Below are positions 1-6,488 of a stretch of DNA of 15,603 nt, piece by piece; position 1 is the stretch's first letter; each line of letters opens with the position of its first letter. The DNA is from an uncultured beta proteobacterium (lineage in GTDB: Bacteria > Pseudomonadota > Gammaproteobacteria > Burkholderiales > Burkholderiaceae_C): the NCBI GenBank assembly GCA_903944555.1, contig CAJASG010000563.1, forward strand, positions 1-15,603. The letters run 5' to 3'. The position numbers and the translations under genes are program-made. The notes beneath the pieces were generated by a model. The model had not been told where the DNA came from. It saw nothing but the letters and a program-made list of their open reading frames with translations, and ran no database searches.

Positions 1-2
1 GC

Positions 3-1088
3 CACCAGCTAAATAGGGCGTTTGAGCGCGACCTAGCCGGGATTGACGTGGTGGTGGGTGCCAAAGGCAGCCCCATGCAGCTCATTCTCTCGGGAGTGTT
101 TCATATCGACGTGCCACCGGGCAACGTGCCGCTCAAGGCGGTGCAGGCGCTGCAAAAACACCCCATGGTGGAAAGCGTTATCCCCATCAGCCTGGGCGAC
201 AACCTGCGTGGCTTTCGCATTGTGGGCACCTCGCACGCCTACATCCACCACTACGGGGCCACGCTGGCACAGGGCAGGTTGTGGGATGCGCCCATGCAGG
301 TGGTCGTGGGCGCAACCGCCGCTACCAAGTTGGGCTTGGTTGTAGGCAACACCTTTGTGGGTGCGCATGGTTTGGGCACGGGCGGGCATGTGCATGGCGA
401 CAGCACCTTTGTGGTGATCGGCATTCTGGCCCCCAGCGGCAGCGTGCTGGACCGCTTGGTGCTGACCGACACAGCATCCGTGTGGAAAGTGCACGAAGAC
501 TACACCGCGGTGGACGACGAAGACCGCAAGGTCATGGAAGAAGAGCGCGAAGTCACCATGGCGCTCATCCACTACAAAACGCCCATGGCAGCCATGAGTT
601 TTCCGCGCTATATCAACACCAGCACCGAGATGCAGGCCGCAGCGCCTGCGCTGGAAATTACCCGCCTGCTCAATATGCTGGGCCTGGGCACCGACGTGCT
701 GCGCGCCTTTGCTGGCGTGTTGCTGCTCACTGCCGGTTTGAGCGTGTTCATCGCGCTATGGAGCGCGGTGCGCGAGCGCACGGGCGACCTGGCCTTACTG
801 CGCATGCTGGGCGCGCCGCCCCGGCGCGTAGCGGCGCTGCTGCTGTGCGAGGCCCTGTGGATGGGCGTTCTGGCCTCTATATTGGGGCTGCTGCTGGGGC
901 AGGGCTTTGCTGCCGCCTTGGGCTGGCTGCTGCGGCTGGACAACTCTCTGCTCATCGGCGGCTTGGCCTGGCCGAGTGAATTGGCAGTGGTGCCCTGTCT
1001 GGCACTGGGGGTGTCACTGGCGTCGGCATTTCTGCCCACGTTGGCCGCCTACCGTGTGAGTGTGTTGAGTCTGTTGCAATCCCGTTAA
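3..1088 (+). CDS. ABC transporter permease, MacB/FtsX-like (5' partial)
   Basis: The reading frame is open to the left edge of the window, so the gene starts upstream and only its last 361 codons are here. The visible part begins in the extracytoplasmic MacB_PCD-like domain (the IDVVVGAKGSP motif is typical of this permease group). It ends with three predicted membrane helices, around residues 236-256, 276-303 and 325-347 of the visible part, the FtsX core. The VRERTGDLALLRMLGA segment after the first helix is the usual cytoplasmic coupling region for an ATPase. A histidine cluster (H122, H129, H131) in a Gly-rich loop of the periplasmic domain is a possible metal-binding feature. A cognate ATP-binding subunit would be expected upstream, out of view. 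The DUF3299 protein two genes downstream fits loci compared with the zinc-regulated Zrg transport genes of Vibrio; that comparison is from memory. The family is secure, the substrate is inference. Confidence 0.9.
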   Translation, partial: HQLNRAFERDLAGIDVVVGAKGSPMQLILSGVFHIDVPPGNVPLKAVQALQKHPMVESVIPISLGDNLRGFRIVGTSHAYIHHYGATLAQGRLWDAPMQVVVGATAATKLGLVVGNTFVGAHGLGTGGHVHGDSTFVVIGILAPSGSVLDRLVLTDTASVWKVHEDYTAVDDEDRKVMEEEREVTMALIHYKTPMAAMSFPRYINTSTEMQAAAPALEITRLLNMLGLGTDVLRAFAGVLLLTAGLSVFIALWSAVRERTGDLALLRMLGAPPRRVAALLLCEALWMGVLASILGLLLGQGFAAALGWLLRLDNSLLIGGLAWPSELAVVPCLALGVSLASAFLPTLAAYRVSVLSLLQSR

Positions 1089-1118
1089 TCCATCGTACTT
1101 TCAAACCCAAGGAAATTT

Positions 1119-1361
1119 ATGAAAAAAATGCTTCTAGCCCTCGTATTCATTGCGCAAGCAGCTACTGTTTCCATAGCAGCAGAGACCGACAAAGAAACCA
1201 AGGCCGACATCGTCAGGCACCGTGCCATTGCCGCAGCGCATGAGGCCGCCGCCAAATGCCGTGAAGCCGGCAAGGGCGAGGACGTGTGCAACAAGGAATT
1301 GCAGACAGCGTGCAAGGGCTTAGCCATTGGCAAGTTTTGCGGCATGAAGCACGAGCATTAA
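1119..1361 (+). CDS. small secreted four-cysteine protein
   Basis: An 80-residue protein starts at an ATG with AAGGA 5 nt upstream. The first 20 or so residues are a Sec signal peptide: two lysines, a hydrophobic core, then an Ala-rich stretch with likely cleavage near SIAA-ET. The mature part is charged and helical and carries four cysteines spaced C-x10-C-x8-C-x8-C, which could form two disulfides or bind a metal or cofactor in the periplasm. The tail is His-rich (MKHEH). It sits 30 bp after the permease gene and 26 bp before the DUF3299 gene, so it is probably in the same operon and may serve the same transport function. I do not recognise a named family. The signal-peptide coding region contains a dispersed repeat that also occurs at 11275-11302, so the gene's present 5' end may derive from that repeat. 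Confidence 0.7.
   Translation: MKKMLLALVFIAQAATVSIAAETDKETKADIVRHRAIAAAHEAAAKCREAGKGEDVCNKELQTACKGLAIGKFCGMKHEH
1151..1178. repeat. dispersed repeat copy 1, inside a coding region
   Basis: TGCGCAAGCAGCTACT, then 6 variable bases, then ATAGCA. The same 22 fixed bases with the same 6-base gap occur at 11275-11302. A GCTA...TAGC inverted pair lies inside each copy. It resembles a short intergenic repeat common in Comamonadaceae genomes (recalled, not searched). This copy lies in frame in the signal-peptide region of the 80-residue protein, encoding AQAATVSIA. Confidence 0.7.
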
Positions 1362-1387
1362 GATAGGGGCTATTGAGAGAGAGCCCT

Positions 1388-1915
1388 ATGAAATCTGCTT
1401 CTATTCAACGCCGAACGTTTGTCTTCGTGCTGTCGCTTGGCCTACTGCCCTTGTCCGGACTGGCCCAGCTGAGTTCCCCGATGGGAGGCGCTGTTCCCAG
1501 TGGCACCGGTGCCGGGGTGCACAGTCCCAACAGCCCGTTTGCCCCCTTGCAGGAGCGTGCGGATGTTTTGCCTTGGTCGGTGCTGACTGCGGTCAAGACC
1601 AAGGTGGTAAAAAACCGAATTCTGCCGGTGTTTCCGCCCACGGTGCAGGAGTTGAATCAGAAAAAGCAACGCATTCAGGGCTTCATGATGCCGCTGGAGC
1701 CGGGCGAGAAGCAGAAGCACTTCTTGTTGAGTTCTGTGCCCCTGAGCTGCTCATTTTGCGTGCCCGGTGGTCCCGAGAGCATGGTCGAGGTCAAAACTAA
1801 AACCCCGGTGAAATACACCCTGGAGGCAGTGGTGGTGGAGGGGCGGTTTGCAGTGCTGCAAGACGACCCCTATGGGCTGTATTACCGCATTGATGACGCG
1901 GTGAGCGTAAAGTAG
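1388..1915 (+). CDS. exported DUF3299 family protein
   Basis: I chose the ATG at 1388 (175 residues), preceded by a GAGAGAGAG purine tract, over an in-frame TTG at 1373. The N-terminus has a signal peptide with twin arginines (IQRRTFVF) before the hydrophobic stretch, so Tat export is possible, with cleavage near GLA-Q. The C-terminal half matches DUF3299: WSVL near residue 50, an IQGFMMPLEPGE segment, an LSSVPLSCSFC segment, then EAVVVEGRF and YYRIDDA. The SCSFC pair (C-x2-C) sits where family members carry a conserved Cys/His region, so a periplasmic metal- or thiol-related role is possible. DUF3299 genes often accompany an ABC permease and ATPase of the type seen just upstream, which fits this operon. 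Family membership is fairly sure. The molecular function is unknown. Confidence 0.85.
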   Translation: MKSASIQRRTFVFVLSLGLLPLSGLAQLSSPMGGAVPSGTGAGVHSPNSPFAPLQERADVLPWSVLTAVKTKVVKNRILPVFPPTVQELNQKKQRIQGFMMPLEPGEKQKHFLLSSVPLSCSFCVPGGPESMVEVKTKTPVKYTLEAVVVEGRFAVLQDDPYGLYYRIDDAVSVK

Positions 1916-1918
1916 TTT

Positions 1919-1953
1919 GGTCGAAATCAGAGTCGTTTGCGGCGGTTTCGACC
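1919..1953 (+). terminator. inverted repeat, possible end-of-operon hairpin
   Basis: GGTCGAAA at 1919-1926 is perfectly complementary to TTTCGACC at 1946-1953, with a 19-nt loop. It begins 4 nt after the stop codon of the DUF3299 gene. There is no T-tract after it, so it is not a standard intrinsic terminator. It may be a 3'-end stabilising or Rho-associated hairpin. It lies just before the FNR-type promoter of the next gene. Confidence 0.4.
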
Positions 1954-1967
1954 TAACTCAATAGGGC

Positions 1968-2008
1968 TTGATCCACGTCAACCCCTGCTATACCCCAGTG
2001 GGTAACAT
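1968..2008 (+). promoter_or_regulatory. FNR/ANR-type promoter of the DUF3149 gene
   Basis: TTGAT-CCAC-GTCAA at 1968-1981 matches the FNR/ANR consensus TTGAT-N4-ATCAA at 9 of 10 positions. A plausible -10, TAACAT, lies at 2003-2008. This puts the box centre about 40.5 to 41.5 bp before the expected start of transcription (about 2015), the geometry of a class II FNR-activated promoter. No good -35 hexamer is seen, as expected for an activator-dependent promoter. Site and spacing are seen directly; oxygen or nitrogen-oxide control is inference. A Dnr/NnrR-type CRP-family regulator could use the same sequence. Confidence 0.6.
1991..2004. promoter_or_regulatory. CsoR-like operator candidate TACCC-N4-GGGTA, copy 1
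   Basis: Perfect 5-bp inverted repeat TACCC-CAGT-GGGTA between the FNR box and, overlapping, the putative -10. The same core occurs at 7426-7439. G/C-rich palindromes of this form, within ATACCC...GGGTAT, resemble operators of the CsoR/CstR (DUF156) repressor family. The regulator is not encoded in the window. Confidence 0.4.
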
Positions 2009-2015
2009 GGCTATT

Positions 2016-2041
2016 GGGAAGCGCGTTGTGTTGCACTTCCC
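2016..2041 (+). repeat. stem-loop at the start of the predicted DUF3149 transcript
   Basis: GGGAAG at 2016-2021 pairs with CTTCCC at 2036-2041. Two further inner pairs (GC/GC) follow across one mismatch. It would form at the very 5' end of the transcript predicted from the -10 at 2003-2008, the position of mRNA-stabilising 5' hairpins. Confidence 0.4.
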
Positions 2042-2063
2042 GTAACTGAAAAGGGTTGACATC

Positions 2064-2207
2064 ATGAAAGCGCTCACCGATCTCTTTACCACTGACTACG
2101 GCCTCATGAGTGTGGCTGGCATTGCGTTCATGCTGGGCATGGCCGTGTGGTTCCGCATGTTTTTCAAGCGCAAGATGGACGAAGACGCTAAAGCGGCTGG
2201 ACTGTAG
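2064..2207 (+). CDS. DUF3149 small membrane protein
   Basis: A 47-residue protein with AAGGG 8 nt before its ATG. The sequence pattern (MKALTDLFTTDYGLMS, then a hydrophobic helix about residues 16-34, then a short basic/acidic tail with FFKRKMDEDAKAAG) is that of the DUF3149 family of single-pass inner-membrane proteins. By positive-inside bias the Lys/Arg-rich C-terminus is likely cytoplasmic. Its function is not known to me. It has its own FNR-type promoter region and a 5' stem-loop, so it may be made mainly under low oxygen. The diguanylate cyclase gene follows 87 bp after its stop, separated by GC-rich hairpins. Confidence 0.8.
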   Translation: MKALTDLFTTDYGLMSVAGIAFMLGMAVWFRMFFKRKMDEDAKAAGL

Positions 2208-2217
2208 TTCTATTACG

Positions 2218-2250
2218 CTGCCCTAGCCCGAACCGGGTCAGGGTTGGCAG
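2218..2250 (+). terminator. GC-rich hairpin after the DUF3149 gene
   Basis: CTGCC at 2218-2222 pairs with GGCAG at 2246-2250, enclosing CCCG-AAC-CGGG at 2227-2237. The structure starts 11 nt after the DUF3149 stop codon. It lacks a T-tract, so it would be a weak or Rho-assisted terminator or attenuator between the small gene and the downstream cyclic-di-GMP gene. Confidence 0.35.
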
Positions 2251-2266
2251 GGGTTCCTGGCGCCGC

Positions 2267-2289
2267 TTGTGCGGTACGATTCCGCACAA
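2267..2289. promoter_or_regulatory. 8-bp inverted repeat just before the GGDEF-EAL start codon
   Basis: TTGTGCGG at 2267-2274 and CCGCACAA at 2282-2289 are perfect inverted repeats separated by 7 nt, ending 5 nt before the chosen ATG at 2295. It takes the place of a Shine-Dalgarno sequence, which is not evident. It could be a protein-binding operator or an RNA hairpin limiting translation. Confidence 0.4.
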
Positions 2290-2294
2290 TCTCT

Positions 2295-5200
2295 ATGCCC
2301 ACTTCGAACCAATCCTTGGGTTTTTCTGCTCTATTCCGCCACAAGCTGCCGCATCACCTCGCTATCTGGTTGATCGCGGCACTGGTATTTTCCGCAGTCT
2401 GGATTCAAAACCTCACACTGATCGAAAGCGATCGCGTTCGCACCCTCGCGTCTGCCGAAAGTGATCTCGTTAACCTCGCACGGGTGAGCGCAGAGCACGC
2501 AGAGCGCACCTTCTCAAGCGTCGACTTGGCTGTGCGCCTAGTGCAGTGGGAATATGCGGCGCATTCCGGCCAAATCGATTTGCAACTCATGGCCGAGCAA
2601 GGCCTGTTTGATCCCCGAATTCTGGCTCAGCTCGCCGTCATTGACGCGAAGGGCATCCTGCAATTGAGCACCCTGCCGTTTGAGGGCCGCATTGATCTGT
2701 CAGACCGTGAACATTTCAAAGTGCATTTGACCGGTGATAAGGACGCATTGTTCATCTCGCGCCCGGTGCTTGGTCGCGCTTCCGGTCAGTGGACGATTCA
2801 GCTTTCGCGCCGTTTGACTGGCAAAGACGGTCGATTTGCTGGCGTGGTGGTGGTGTCGCTGGATCCTGGCTATTTCACGCAGTTTTATGGTGAACTCGAA
2901 CTGGGGGACCGAGGGGTTGCGACCTTGTTTGGGATGGATGGCGCGGTGCGTGCGAGGCGCGTGGGCAATCAGGAACAATTTGGTGGCGACTTGTCCAAAA
3001 GCCCGGTGTTTACCTATCTTGCCGCAGGGCAGAACTTGGGGACTTACCAATCGCCCGGCGTGATCGACGGGGTTGATCGCCTCTTGCATTTCCGAAAGCT
3101 AGCTTCCTACCCGATGTTGATTGCCATTGGGGCAGACAGCCGTGACGCTTTGGCCGACCACGTGAAGACCGCATCTGATTTGCAGCGCCAGGCCGCCATG
3201 GCGAGCTTGTTTGTCTTGTTCATTGCGGTGTTGGTGTCTTGGTATGCCGTCGTCCGGCGTCGCCATTCACTGGAGCAGGCCAAGGCGCTGGCGCTTTTAC
3301 AAAATATGACGAGCCGGGTGCCCGGCGTGGTGTATCAATTTTTACTGCACACGGATGGCCGGACCAGCTTTCCTTTCGCCAGTGAGGGCGTGCGAGAAAT
3401 TTACGGCGTCAGTCCAGGGGATATTTATCAAGACGCAGCGCGGGTCTTTTCTTTGATCCACCCCGATGATGCGCCTGGGGTGCGCGCATCTATTCGCGAA
3501 TCCGCCAACACATTGACACAGTGGGAGCAGGAGTACCGCGTGCGCCTGAATGACGGGACGGAGCGTTGGCTGTCGGGAAGCGCGGCACCGCAGAAGTTAA
3601 AAAATGGTGCCGTGCTGTGGAACGGTTTCATTTCCGACATCACCAAGCGCCGGTTGACGGAGGATTCGCTCATCACCTTGTCGGCTGCGGTGGAGCAATC
3701 TCCCGTGTCCATTGTCATCTCTGACCCTGCGGGAGCCATTCAGTATGTCAACCCGATGTTCACGCGGGTCAGTGGCTACAGCTCGGCAGAGACTATCGGA
3801 AAGCAGACCCGGTTTCTGGCCTCCGGCGAGATCTCGACGGAATACGAAGACGCTATGTGGGCGGATCTGGCGTCCGGAAAAGTGTGGGCGGGTGAGTTTC
3901 ACAATCGCCACAAGGATGGCTCGTTGTTTTGGGAGCAGGCGACGATTGCCCCTATCGTCGATTCCAATGGCAAGGTAATTCATTACTTGGCGATCAAGGA
4001 AGACATCACCGGGCGCAAGCAGCTGGAGTCGCAGCAGCGCATCGCAGCGACCGCGTTTGAATCGCACGAAGGCATGTTCATCACGGACGGCAAGGGCATC
4101 ATCTTGCGGGTGAACCAAGCCTTCTCCCGAATCACGGGCTACTCGGCCCAGGAGGCCGTTGGCCAGAGGCCCAGTCTGTTGAGCTCCGGGCGCCATGACG
4201 CCGCGTTTTATGCCGCGATGCGTGCATCCGTCGAGGAGTTCGGATCCTGGCAGGGCGAGATATGGAACCGCCGCAAGAACGGCGAAATATTTCCTGAGTG
4301 GCTCACCATTACCGGCGTCAAAGACGAGTGCCATGCGGTCACCCACTATGTTTCCACACTCACCGACATCACCGCCCGCAAGGCGGCAGAGGACCAGATC
4401 AAAAACCTCGCGTTTTACGATCCGCTCACCAGACTTCCCAACCGGCGTTTGCTCATCGACCGTCTGCAGCACGCGGTGGCAAGCAGCATGCGTAACCTGA
4501 ACAATGGGGCGCTACTGTTCATTGATCTGGATAACTTTAAAAACATCAACGACACATTGGGGCATGCGCAGGGGGACTTTTTGCTGCAACACGTTGCCGA
4601 GCGACTGGACGCCTGTGTGCGCGACGGCGACACGGTGGCGCGACTCGGTGGAGACGAGTTTGTGGTCATGCTGCAGGATTTGAGTGACAGCCGAACCGAC
4701 GCTGCGACCCAGGCCGAGGTGGTGGGGGAGAAGATATTGGCGTCACTGCGGCAGCCCTATTTGCTCAACGGTGTCACCCACCATAGCAGCGCCAGCTTGG
4801 GCGTGACGTTGTTTAGTGGCAGCAGTGACTCGGTGGAAGATCTGCTCAAACGGGCCGATCTCGCGCTGTACCAAGCGAAAGACGCCGGTCGCAATACGTT
4901 GCGCTTTTTTGATCCCGAAATGCAGGCCGCCATGACCGCTCGCGCCGAGTTGGAAGCGGACCTGCGCCAAGGGCTGCAGGCTGAACAATTCTTGCTGTTC
5001 TATCAACCGCAGGTAGACATGCGGGGGATTTTGGTGGGTGCGGAGGCGTTGGTGCGATGGCAGCATCCACGGCGCGGCTTGGTGTCTCCGGCGCATTTCA
5101 TTCCCCTGGCCGAGGAAACCCGTTTGATTCTGCCCTTGGGGCAGTGGGTACTAAAAACTGCCTGCCAGCAGCTCAAAGCCTGGAGTGCGAGTCCGCATAC

Positions 5201-5714
5201 GGCAGGGCTGACGATTTCGGTCAACGTGAGTGCGTTGCAGTTTCACAGTGAAAATTTTGTGCAGGGAGTTTTGGACACCATTGCCCTGGCCGGTGCACCG
5301 CCCCATCGGCTCAAACTGGAGTTGACAGAGAGCCTGTTGGTGGACGATGTGGATGACATCATTGGCAAGATGCTGGCGCTCAAGGCCAAAGGGGTTGGGT
5401 TTTCGCTAGACGACTTTGGTACGGGTTATTCATCATTGAGCTACCTTAAGCGGTTGCCACTGGACCAGCTCAAGATTGACCAGTCGTTTCTGCACGAGGC
5501 GCTGACGAATTCCAAGGACGCCGCCATTATCCGTGCCACTGTCGCGCTGGGCAGGAGTCTGGGCATGATGGTGATTGCCGAGGGGGTTGAGACTTTGGCA
5601 CAACGCGATTTCTTGCTGATTGAAGGCTGCCATAACTTTCAGGGTTATTACTTTGGGCGCCCAGGCCCGGTGGACGATTTGGAGCTGTTCTTCCCCTTGC
5701 TACAGCCCCAGTAA
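2295..5714 (+). CDS. membrane-bound Cache-PAS-PAS-PAS-GGDEF-EAL protein (cyclic-di-GMP metabolism)
   Basis: 1139 residues from the ATG at 2295; an in-frame TTG at 2244 would add 17 residues lying in hairpin sequence and is less likely. Order: membrane helix 21-42, periplasmic dCache-like sensor about 45-295 (SDREHF and WTIQLSRR motifs), membrane helix 300-320, PAS about 335-455, PAS about 460-575, PAS about 585-695, GGDEF about 705-875, EAL about 885-1135. The GGDEF motif is intact at 785-789, with an RxxD inhibitory site (R776, D779) five residues before it, so it may both make c-di-GMP and be feedback-inhibited. The EAL catalytic set also looks complete: EALVR 917-921, N977, E1009, DDFGTGYSS from 1039, K1060, E1096, Q1116. 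It could therefore be bifunctional; which activity dominates cannot be told from sequence. Its 3' end overlaps the convergent lysE gene by 15 bp. Confidence 0.93.
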   Translation: MPTSNQSLGFSALFRHKLPHHLAIWLIAALVFSAVWIQNLTLIESDRVRTLASAESDLVNLARVSAEHAERTFSSVDLAVRLVQWEYAAHSGQIDLQLMAEQGLFDPRILAQLAVIDAKGILQLSTLPFEGRIDLSDREHFKVHLTGDKDALFISRPVLGRASGQWTIQLSRRLTGKDGRFAGVVVVSLDPGYFTQFYGELELGDRGVATLFGMDGAVRARRVGNQEQFGGDLSKSPVFTYLAAGQNLGTYQSPGVIDGVDRLLHFRKLASYPMLIAIGADSRDALADHVKTASDLQRQAAMASLFVLFIAVLVSWYAVVRRRHSLEQAKALALLQNMTSRVPGVVYQFLLHTDGRTSFPFASEGVREIYGVSPGDIYQDAARVFSLIHPDDAPGVRASIRESANTLTQWEQEYRVRLNDGTERWLSGSAAPQKLKNGAVLWNGFISDITKRRLTEDSLITLSAAVEQSPVSIVISDPAGAIQYVNPMFTRVSGYSSAETIGKQTRFLASGEISTEYEDAMWADLASGKVWAGEFHNRHKDGSLFWEQATIAPIVDSNGKVIHYLAIKEDITGRKQLESQQRIAATAFESHEGMFITDGKGIILRVNQAFSRITGYSAQEAVGQRPSLLSSGRHDAAFYAAMRASVEEFGSWQGEIWNRRKNGEIFPEWLTITGVKDECHAVTHYVSTLTDITARKAAEDQIKNLAFYDPLTRLPNRRLLIDRLQHAVASSMRNLNNGALLFIDLDNFKNINDTLGHAQGDFLLQHVAERLDACVRDGDTVARLGGDEFVVMLQDLSDSRTDAATQAEVVGEKILASLRQPYLLNGVTHHSSASLGVTLFSGSSDSVEDLLKRADLALYQAKDAGRNTLRFFDPEMQAAMTARAELEADLRQGLQAEQFLLFYQPQVDMRGILVGAEALVRWQHPRRGLVSPAHFIPLAEETRLILPLGQWVLKTACQQLKAWSASPHTAGLTISVNVSALQFHSENFVQGVLDTIALAGAPPHRLKLELTESLLVDDVDDIIGKMLALKAKGVGFSLDDFGTGYSSLSYLKRLPLDQLKIDQSFLHEALTNSKDAAIIRATVALGRSLGMMVIAEGVETLAQRDFLLIEGCHNFQGYYFGRPGPVDDLELFFPLLQPQ

Positions 5715-6356
5715 GTCCCATCCCAGCGTGATGGCGGTGCCCCACATCATCAAAGCCACCAGTCCATCCAGGGCACGCCAAGCTGCGGGGGACTGCATGC
5801 GTTGGCCCATCCCGAGAACGCACAAGCCCAGGCCCACAAACCACAACGCCGAGCCACTGGCCGCCCCCACCCCAAACACGGCGTTGCCGGGGTGGCCCCA
5901 CGCGATGGAGGCGGTGCCGATCAGCACCGCCGTGTCCAGCCAGGCGTGTGGGTTGAGCCATGCAAATGCCAATGCGGCCAGGGTGGCTTGGCGGCGGGTC
6001 ATGGGCCCCGAATCCTGTGGGTTCATGGCCACGGGATTGACCGGAGCGCCGCTGCGAAAGCGCTGGAACGCCTGTGTGCCATACACCAGCAAAAACACGA
6101 TGCCACCACCCACCAAGATGTTTTTAACGGTGGTGGATAGGTCTCCGAGTTGCGCCACGCCCAGTACGCCCAGCCCGATCAATGCCACGTCCGACGCGAT
6201 GCACAGGCCCACCGTCAGCCACACGTGTTTGCCCAGCAAGCCCATGCGGATCACATGGGCGTTTTGTGGCCCCAAGGCCATGATGAGTGACAGGCTGAGC
6301 AGCAGGCCCGCATAGAACGCGGGTGCCATGGCGTGAACAGGTAAAAGCGTTTGCAT
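5700..6356 (-). CDS. lysE: LysE/ArgO family basic amino acid exporter
   Basis: A 218-residue multi-helix inner-membrane protein. The segment LSLSLIMALGPQNAHVIRMGLLG near the N-terminus is the LysE-family hallmark, followed by hydrophobic stretches and AFAWLNPHAWLDTAVLIG in the middle. Family members export lysine and/or arginine driven by the proton gradient. I chose the ATG at 6354-6356. The frame extends to a TTG at 6425, but that would run into the AT-rich promoter and a palindrome. It is divergent from an ArgP-type LysR gene, the same arrangement as lysE-lysG in Corynebacterium, which strongly supports the function. Lysine versus arginine preference cannot be assigned, and argO would be the alternative name. 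Its stop codon lies inside the 3' end of the convergent GGDEF-EAL gene. Confidence 0.88.
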   Translation of the reverse strand: MQTLLPVHAMAPAFYAGLLLSLSLIMALGPQNAHVIRMGLLGKHVWLTVGLCIASDVALIGLGVLGVAQLGDLSTTVKNILVGGGIVFLLVYGTQAFQRFRSGAPVNPVAMNPQDSGPMTRRQATLAALAFAWLNPHAWLDTAVLIGTASIAWGHPGNAVFGVGAASGSALWFVGLGLCVLGMGQRMQSPAAWRALDGLVALMMWGTAITLGWDLLGL

Positions 6357-6420
6357 AGGTGTCTTGGGTGCGCTTGGGCGCAGGTTGGCTTGAACGGGAT
6401 GCCTTGAGTATGTCTTGTGG

Positions 6421-6488
6421 TTCAATTTAATTGAATAGAATTAAATTTAACTTGCATTCATAAATAAATTTTTAACCATGGAGTCGTG
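6421..6488. promoter_or_regulatory. lysE-argP divergent promoter and operator region
   Basis: A strikingly AT-rich stretch in a GC-rich neighbourhood. It contains the perfect palindrome TTCAAT-TTA-ATTGAA (6421-6435), followed by further A/T runs up to the argP start. It lies between the divergent exporter and LysR-type regulator genes, where a LysR protein would bind to control both. No single -35/-10 pair stands out. GGAG at 6480-6483 is the ribosome binding site for the regulator. Confidence 0.6.

Noticed and set aside
3597..4472. 291-codon antisense frame inside the GGDEF-EAL gene
   Set aside because: Lies wholly opposite PAS-domain coding sequence; a GC-rich genome produces such long antisense frames. 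No family resemblance.
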